DNA of 8,939 nt from Clostridiales bacterium (GTDB taxonomy: Bacteria; Bacillota; Clostridia; Christensenellales; QALW01): positions 1 through 8,939 of the forward strand of contig JAHAAN010000075.1 of the NCBI GenBank assembly GCA_018376855.1, in the 5' to 3' direction. The notes below the pieces were generated by a model. It was not told where the DNA came from, ran no database searches, and was given only the letters and a program-made list of their open reading frames with translations. Each line of letters opens with the position of its first letter. Position 1 is the stretch's first letter. This document shows positions 5,977 through 8,939 of the stretch, in pieces. Position numbers and translations under genes: made by a program.

Positions 5977-6804
5977 ATGCAGCACTTTGTCATTCAGCTC
6001 AACGACTATCTCGGGGAGCGTAAAAGCCCGCAGCAGCCTACCCTAACGGCCTATATTGCCCATGCAAGCGCTGAGATCCAGCCGGATATTCAGCGCAAGA
6101 GCATCATTATCTGCCCGGGCGGGGGCTATTGTTTTTGTTCGGAGCGGGAAGCTGAACCTGTTGCGCTGCAATATTTGGCGCGCGGATATAATGTTTTTGT
6201 GCTTGATTACAGTGTAGCGCCGTGCCAATATCCGCAGCAGCTTGGCGAGGTTCTGCTGGCTGTGGCGCTTGTGCGCCGCAATGCCGAGGCGTGGCATTGC
6301 CGCAAAGATGCGGTGGCTGTCATGGGTTTTTCGGCAGGCGGCCATTTGGCGGCAAGCGCAGGCTGCTTGTTCGACCGGGAGGAAGCGCTTGTTCCCATTG
6401 GCGTTGCGCCGCAGGAAGCGCGGCCGGATGCTATGCTTTTGTGTTACCCGGTGATTACTTCGGGAGAATATGCGCATCGCGGATCGTTTGATGCGCTTAC
6501 AGGCGGAAGAAAAGAATTGTTGGAGCTGGTTTCGCTGGAAAAACAGGTTCGACCCTGCACGCCGCCCGCGTTTTTGTGGCACACAGCGGACGATAACTGC
6601 GTTCCGGTTCAGAACAGCTTGCTCCTTGCGCAGAGTATGAGCGCGGCAGGCGTTCCGTATGCGCTGCATATCTATCCGCATGGCGCGCATGGCTTGAGCC
6701 TGTGCAATGGGCTTACGGCTGCGCCGCAGTGCCCGTGGGCTGTCGAACCAAGCTGCGAAAGCTGGTTGGAGCTGAGCCTGCAATGGCTTGAACAAATTTT
6801 TTAA
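5977..6804 (+). CDS. Alpha/beta-hydrolase esterase (acetyl-esterase-like)
   Basis: This 275-residue cytoplasmic hydrolase has no signal peptide. The alpha/beta-hydrolase hallmarks are in order: CPGGGYCF with the oxyanion-hole GGGY (48-51); nucleophile elbow GFSAGG with Ser119; HTADDNCVP with the likely acid Asp216; and HGAHG with catalytic His248. This arrangement matches the acetyl-esterase/carbohydrate-esterase-like group (BD-FAE or Axe-like, often mislabelled xylanase), which removes acetyl or short acyl groups from sugars or small esters. Substrate cannot be read from the sequence. AGAGGAAA (5963-5970) and six T's precede the ATG. An upstream CATAAT (5954-5959) could be a weak -10 but lacks a good -35. 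It is not obviously in an operon. Its 3' end lies only 18 bases before the mature tmRNA and may contain the ssrA promoter. Confidence 0.92.
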   Translation: MQHFVIQLNDYLGERKSPQQPTLTAYIAHASAEIQPDIQRKSIIICPGGGYCFCSEREAEPVALQYLARGYNVFVLDYSVAPCQYPQQLGEVLLAVALVRRNAEAWHCRKDAVAVMGFSAGGHLAASAGCLFDREEALVPIGVAPQEARPDAMLLCYPVITSGEYAHRGSFDALTGGRKELLELVSLEKQVRPCTPPAFLWHTADDNCVPVQNSLLLAQSMSAAGVPYALHIYPHGAHGLSLCNGLTAAPQCPWAVEPSCESWLELSLQWLEQIF

Positions 6805-6816
6805 TGATTATTTTAT
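6788..6816 (+). promoter_or_regulatory. Possible ssrA promoter inside the end of the esterase gene
   Basis: TTGAAC (6788-6793), a 17-base spacer and TTTTAT (6811-6816) would start transcription at about the first base of mature tmRNA (6823). The -10 matches consensus at only four of six positions. Readthrough from upstream followed by RNase P cutting is the alternative. Confidence 0.4.
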
Positions 6817-6822
6817 GTATAT

Positions 6823-7178
6823 GGGGGCGTTCCGGTTTTGACGGGGGCGTTCAGAGGTACGGTAAGCGAGCTGTGGTTCCGGCCACCACATAAAACAGTC
6901 GGGCGTAAATATAAACGCTGATAATAATAAACTTGCTGTAGCTGCTTAATTGCAGCTGCCGTCGGCTCCGGCTGCCTGCAGGCCGGAATACCGGCGTCAA
7001 TTTTGCAGGGAACGTTACTGCCTTAAGCTTTGCGGGCAGAACGCAAAAATGAAGCTACCGAAGCGCAGAGCCTGTTGACGGGCGCTGCGACCGGGGAAGC
7101 CTAAAACATCAACTACGCTCGTAGAAGGCCGTATGGCTGCACCTTCGGACACGGGTTCAACTCCCGTCGCCTCCACCA
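6823..7178 (+). tRNA. ssrA: Transfer-messenger RNA (tmRNA)
   Basis: tmRNA rescues stalled ribosomes with SmpB and adds a degradation tag. The 5' end GGGGGCG (6823-6829) pairs with CGCCTCC (7168-7174) to form a 7-pair acceptor stem with a G-T pair at position 3, the alanine identity element. ACCA follows, so CCA is encoded. The T arm is ACGGG-TTCAACT-CCCGT (7151-7167). The tag frame follows ATATAAAC: GCT at 6917 through GCT 6944-6946, stop TAA 6947-6949, giving ADNNKLAVAA. The total of 356 nt and the one-piece form are normal for Firmicutes. G+C-rich segments after the tag (about 6950-7090) would hold the pseudoknots. The schema has no tmRNA class, so tRNA is used. Its 3' end is the likely integration site of the element to the right. 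Confidence 0.97.
7150..7178 (+). other. Likely attachment site (att) in the ssrA 3' end
   Basis: A tyrosine integrase gene points at the ssrA 3' end from only 33 bases away, the arrangement of elements that integrate into the 3' part of tRNA or tmRNA genes and restore it. The T arm and acceptor strand, symmetrical and conserved, are the usual crossover region. The exact core cannot be set because the other junction is outside the window. Confidence 0.5.
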
Positions 7179-7179
7179 G

Positions 7180-7206
7180 AAAACCGCCTAAAATAGGTGG
7201 TTTTAA
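7180..7206 (+). terminator. Terminator shared by ssrA and the integrase gene
   Basis: An 11-pair stem AAAACCGCCTA / TAGGTGGTTTT (7180-7190/7194-7204, one G-T pair, 3-base loop) starts two bases after the tmRNA CCA. Its A-rich left arm and T-rich right arm suit termination from both sides. It would end ssrA transcription rightward and int transcription leftward. It may have been brought in by the element. Confidence 0.82.
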
Positions 7207-7210
7207 TTAT

Positions 7211-8284
7211 TCATGTTGCATTTTGTGTTGCATTTTGGTGTTTTTTAAGCAGAGAATCCGAGTTTTTTGCCATCATATTTGCAAAGTTTTGTTTAGCATT
7301 TTTAAAGGTATGTTGGTAAACAGTTTCTATCATTTTTTCTGAAGAATGCCCCATCAGCTCGGCAATGTACCGCTGCGGAATGCCCTTCAACAGGGCTTGC
7401 GATGCAAAGAAATGGCGGAGCGCATAAAAGTTAAAATGCTGTTCGTCATTTTTCTGCAGAATGTGTTGCCATCTTTTAGTGATGATATTTGAATTGCATG
7501 GATAAACAAAATCGGAGGGGGGTTTGTCTGCACAGTGTTTTTTTAATACAGCGGCGACGGTCTCTCCAAATGGAATTTCCCGATTTCCGGCGAAGGATTT
7601 CGGGGGCTTGATCGCTGTTCCGTTTTCCGCTGCTACCATAGCCTGACTAATTGTTACCGTATTGTTCTTAAAATCAATATGCTGCACCTGTAGTCCTGCG
7701 ATCTCGCTTGATCTCAAACCGAGCTGTGAGGTCAGAAGAAAAGGTAATTCAAAATCAGTTCCGTTTACAAAGGTATATATGCGTTGGATTTGCTCGGCGT
7801 CAGGGATATAGAAATCTGTTTTTATTTTTTGGGGGAGTTTGGTGTGGATAGATAGCGATGGGTTATATGCGCCCAATACGGCCGACACAAAGCCGTGTCG
7901 GTTACAGATTGTTTTGGGAGAGAGGCCTTCTGCTGCCCATGAGTTGACAAGATCGTTTATTTCGGTTTGTGCAATATCATTTACAAATAAATCGCTAAAG
8001 TGGTTAAAGCCCCGCTTGACTAAGCGGCGATATTCTTTCACCGTGCTGGGAGATAGCACTGCATCTTTTTGTGCGACATAGGCAGCCGCAGCCTGCGCAA
8101 AAGTAAGCTTATTTGCATTTTCAGCTTGTATATGCGCATTGTTTGCGTACTCCAAGGCCGCATATTCTGCTTCTTTCTTCGTGTCTCCTGTTATGGATTT
8201 ATATTTTCTTTTTCCGTTTTCATCTTTCCCTATATAGATAATGCAGCGCCATCTGCCTGATGGCAGCTTTTTTGCTGTTGCCAT
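7211..8284 (-). CDS. Tyrosine-recombinase integrase of an ssrA-inserted element
   Basis: This 357-residue integrase has the usual three domains. An N-terminal AP2-like arm-binding domain covers about 1-55 (LPSGRWRCIIYIGKDENG). A SAM-like core-binding domain covers about 60-150. The catalytic domain covers about 155-340 and shows Arg191 (LGLRSSEIAGL), a beta-hairpin lysine (Lys226 or Lys229), Arg290 (YALRHFFAS), His313 (LMGHSS) and nucleophile Tyr323 (TVYQH). The usual His of H-x-x-R is Tyr287 here. It catalyses integration and excision of the element at the ssrA 3' end. AGAGG (about 9 bases before the ATG at 8284) supports the start. The C-terminus ends in NATQNAT, encoded by a perfect 12-base tandem repeat. 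It is divergent from the element's early genes. Phage or ICE origin cannot be distinguished here. Confidence 0.95.
   Translation of the reverse strand: MATAKKLPSGRWRCIIYIGKDENGKRKYKSITGDTKKEAEYAALEYANNAHIQAENANKLTFAQAAAAYVAQKDAVLSPSTVKEYRRLVKRGFNHFSDLFVNDIAQTEINDLVNSWAAEGLSPKTICNRHGFVSAVLGAYNPSLSIHTKLPQKIKTDFYIPDAEQIQRIYTFVNGTDFELPFLLTSQLGLRSSEIAGLQVQHIDFKNNTVTISQAMVAAENGTAIKPPKSFAGNREIPFGETVAAVLKKHCADKPPSDFVYPCNSNIITKRWQHILQKNDEQHFNFYALRHFFASQALLKGIPQRYIAELMGHSSEKMIETVYQHTFKNAKQNFANMMAKNSDSLLKKHQNATQNAT
7214..7237. repeat. Two tandem copies of a 12-base repeat next to the att region
   Basis: TGTTGCATTTTG occurs twice back to back (7214-7225 and 7226-7237), inside the 3' end of the integrase gene and about 35-60 bases from the tmRNA end. 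It encodes the repeated Gln-Asn-Ala-Thr at the integrase C-terminus. It could be a pair of integrase arm-type binding sites or just a slippage product. Confidence 0.7.
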
Positions 8285-8358
8285 TTGATTGCTACCTCTT
8301 TTCCGTAATTTGTATTTTTAGTAAAATTTTAAAAGTACGATTTTAGGGACTATACTTA

Positions 8359-8367
8359 TGTTATAAT
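8359..8367 (+). promoter_or_regulatory. Early promoter of the element (extended -10)
   Basis: TGTTATAAT (8359-8367) is a consensus extended -10 about 10 bases before a strong ribosome binding site. The region 17 bases upstream (8339-8344) is a poor -35, so the promoter may rely on the extended -10 or on an activator. The integrase promoter should lie in the same 150-base divergent region but is not clear. Confidence 0.55.
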
Positions 8368-8375
8368 TGATCTGC

Positions 8376-8439
8376 AAAGGAGGTAAATATATATAAAATT
8401 AGAATAACTGTCCAAAATGATTGGAGGAATTTGAGATGA
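8376..8439 (+). other. Strong ribosome binding site with a 16-codon leader frame lacking a standard start
   Basis: AAAGGAGGT (8376-8384) is an ideal Shine-Dalgarno sequence, but no ATG, GTG or TTG lies at usable spacing. A frame beginning with ATA at 8389, 4 bases downstream, reads 16 codons (IYKIRITVQNDWRNLR). Its TGA (8437-8439) overlaps the ATG of the next gene as ATGA. It is either a leader peptide with a rare ATA start, a gene whose ATG mutated, or a relic. Confidence 0.4.
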
Positions 8440-8546
8440 AAGAAACGATATGTGGTATGATTGAAAAAGCAAGTGCCGATGAACTCAAAATCATTTTAGC
8501 GTTTATTAAAAGACTGCTAAAAAGCAAGAATGAAAGGGCGATTTAA
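8436..8546 (+). CDS. Small 36-residue protein of the element's early region
   Basis: The frame starts at ATG 8436 with GGAGGA (8423-8428) 7 bases upstream and ends at TAA 8544-8546 inside a terminator stem. The product is a short amphipathic helical protein (ASADELKIILAFIKRLLK in the middle) with a basic C-terminus. Small proteins of this general kind are common near integrase and immunity genes of Firmicutes phages and ICEs, usually without known function. The good ribosome binding site and the following terminator support a real gene. I know of no assigned role; a DNA- or protein-binding regulator is only a guess. Confidence 0.68.
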   Translation: MKETICGMIEKASADELKIILAFIKRLLKSKNERAI

Positions 8547-8563
8547 TCGCTCTTTTTATTTTT
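8533..8563 (+). terminator. Terminator overlapping the stop of the small gene
   Basis: AGGGCGAT and ATCGCTCT (8535-8542/8546-8553) form an 8-pair stem with a 3-base loop, one G-T pair, extendable by two A-T pairs, followed by a T-rich tract. It ends the short early transcript (8374-8560) before the metallopeptidase gene. The latter therefore needs its own promoter or partial readthrough. Confidence 0.82.
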
Positions 8564-8641
8564 GCCAACTATTTACCATCCATAACTATCCAGTATACAT
8601 GCGACAAATTACGACATACAATGCACTCGGAGGTGTGTTGT

Positions 8642-8939
8642 ATGTTATATACAGACTATCAAGCAAGCCGAGACCTCGCATGGGAAATTTTAATCCACGA
8701 GGGAATCACGGAACTGCCCGTAAGAATGGGCAAACTGACAGCGCAACTGGGTGTGCCGGTCAAGTTGTGCAAAATGGATGAAGCCGGGAAAAGCAAAATT
8801 TTGAACGGTGCTCCGGCTATTATAATTAACGAAGATGATTCGCCGTTGCGACAAAAGTTTACTTGCGCACATGAGTTAGGGCATATTTTGCTTAAGCATG
8901 TGGACAAATACGGTGTTGCCTATCGTGATCCAAGTCCCA
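8642..8939 (+). CDS. ImmA/IrrE-family metallopeptidase, cut by the window end
   Basis: The first 99 residues are visible. The zinc-binding HELGH motif (His77, Glu78, His81) sits in the family-typical context RQKFTCAHELGHILLKH, preceded by a strand PAIIINEDD. These define the ImmA/IrrE (peptidase M78) family. In ICEBs1, ImmA cleaves the ImmR repressor to switch on excision; related proteins act in phage immunity and stress responses. CGGAGGTG (8628-8635) lies 6 bases before the ATG. The third zinc ligand and C-terminal part lie beyond the edge. No Xre-type repressor gene is seen between it and the integrase, so the repressor, if there is one, must be downstream. Direct TGTCG-type half-sites on the minus strand (8601-8616) could be an operator but are short. 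Confidence 0.9.
   Translation, partial: MLYTDYQASRDLAWEILIHEGITELPVRMGKLTAQLGVPVKLCKMDEAGKSKILNGAPAIIINEDDSPLRQKFTCAHELGHILLKHVDKYGVAYRDPSP

Noticed and set aside
6043..6795. 250-codon minus-strand frame opposite the esterase
   Set aside because: Antisense shadow: rich in Arg, Ala and Gln with no family features, while the plus strand has a complete catalytic triad in order.
8594..8622. Promoter-like TATACA and TACAAT hexamers before the metallopeptidase gene
   Set aside because: The -10 at 8617-8622 would start transcription inside the ribosome binding site, and alternative pairs match the consensus at only four of six positions each.
1..8939. CRISPR arrays, complete insertion sequences, rRNA genes or other tRNA genes
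   Set aside because: Looked for on both strands; no regularly spaced repeats, transposase motifs or further cloverleaf structures were seen.

Overview
The window looks like a chromosomal stretch of a Gram-positive, low-to-mid GC member of the Bacillota, most likely class Clostridia. The reasons are the conserved darA-holB-ricT order, strong AGGAGG-type ribosome binding sites, clear sigma-A promoters, a clostridial-type 2[4Fe-4S] ferredoxin and a one-piece tmRNA with an encoded CCA. No species can be named from this alone.

Layout. (1) 1-1240: a leftward gene for a secreted, C-terminally membrane-anchored surface protein, with its own promoter and terminator. A near-copy of its promoter and upstream region lies at 16-80 and points out of the left edge, so a second co-regulated leftward gene probably starts just outside. 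(2) 1330-2130: radC with its own promoter. (3) 2131-2925: almost 800 bases without a convincing gene, holding two copies of a ~118-base hairpin-rich direct repeat and then the darA promoter. (4) 2926-5317: darA (c-di-AMP receptor), holB (DNA polymerase III delta prime) and ricT (PSP1-domain protein), closely packed or overlapping and probably one operon. (5) 5318-5700: a strong promoter, ~180 bases of gene-free DNA with motifs resembling a cobalamin riboswitch, and a terminator, so a discrete RNA unit of ~230 nt; then a strong promoter with an operator-like palindrome. (6) 5701-5940: a 56-residue ferredoxin and its terminator. (7) 5977-6804: a cytoplasmic alpha/beta-hydrolase esterase. (8) 6823-7178: tmRNA (ssrA), followed by a terminator hairpin. 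(9) 7211 to the right edge: an integrated mobile element, visibly richer in A+T. Its tyrosine integrase reads toward the 3' end of ssrA, which is the likely attachment site. Divergent from it are a very short leader frame, a 36-residue protein and the start of an ImmA/IrrE-type metallopeptidase cut by the window end.

How it fits together. Positions 1320-7178 are mostly housekeeping: replication clamp loading, c-di-AMP sensing, RNA-maturation factor RicT, electron transfer and trans-translation. The right end is an integrative element using ssrA as its landing site, with an early region resembling the immunity region of phages and ICEs. The most unusual points are the orphan riboswitch-like RNA before the ferredoxin, the duplicated promoter module at the left, the tandem structured repeat after radC, and the strong ribosome binding site with no standard start codon in the element's early region.
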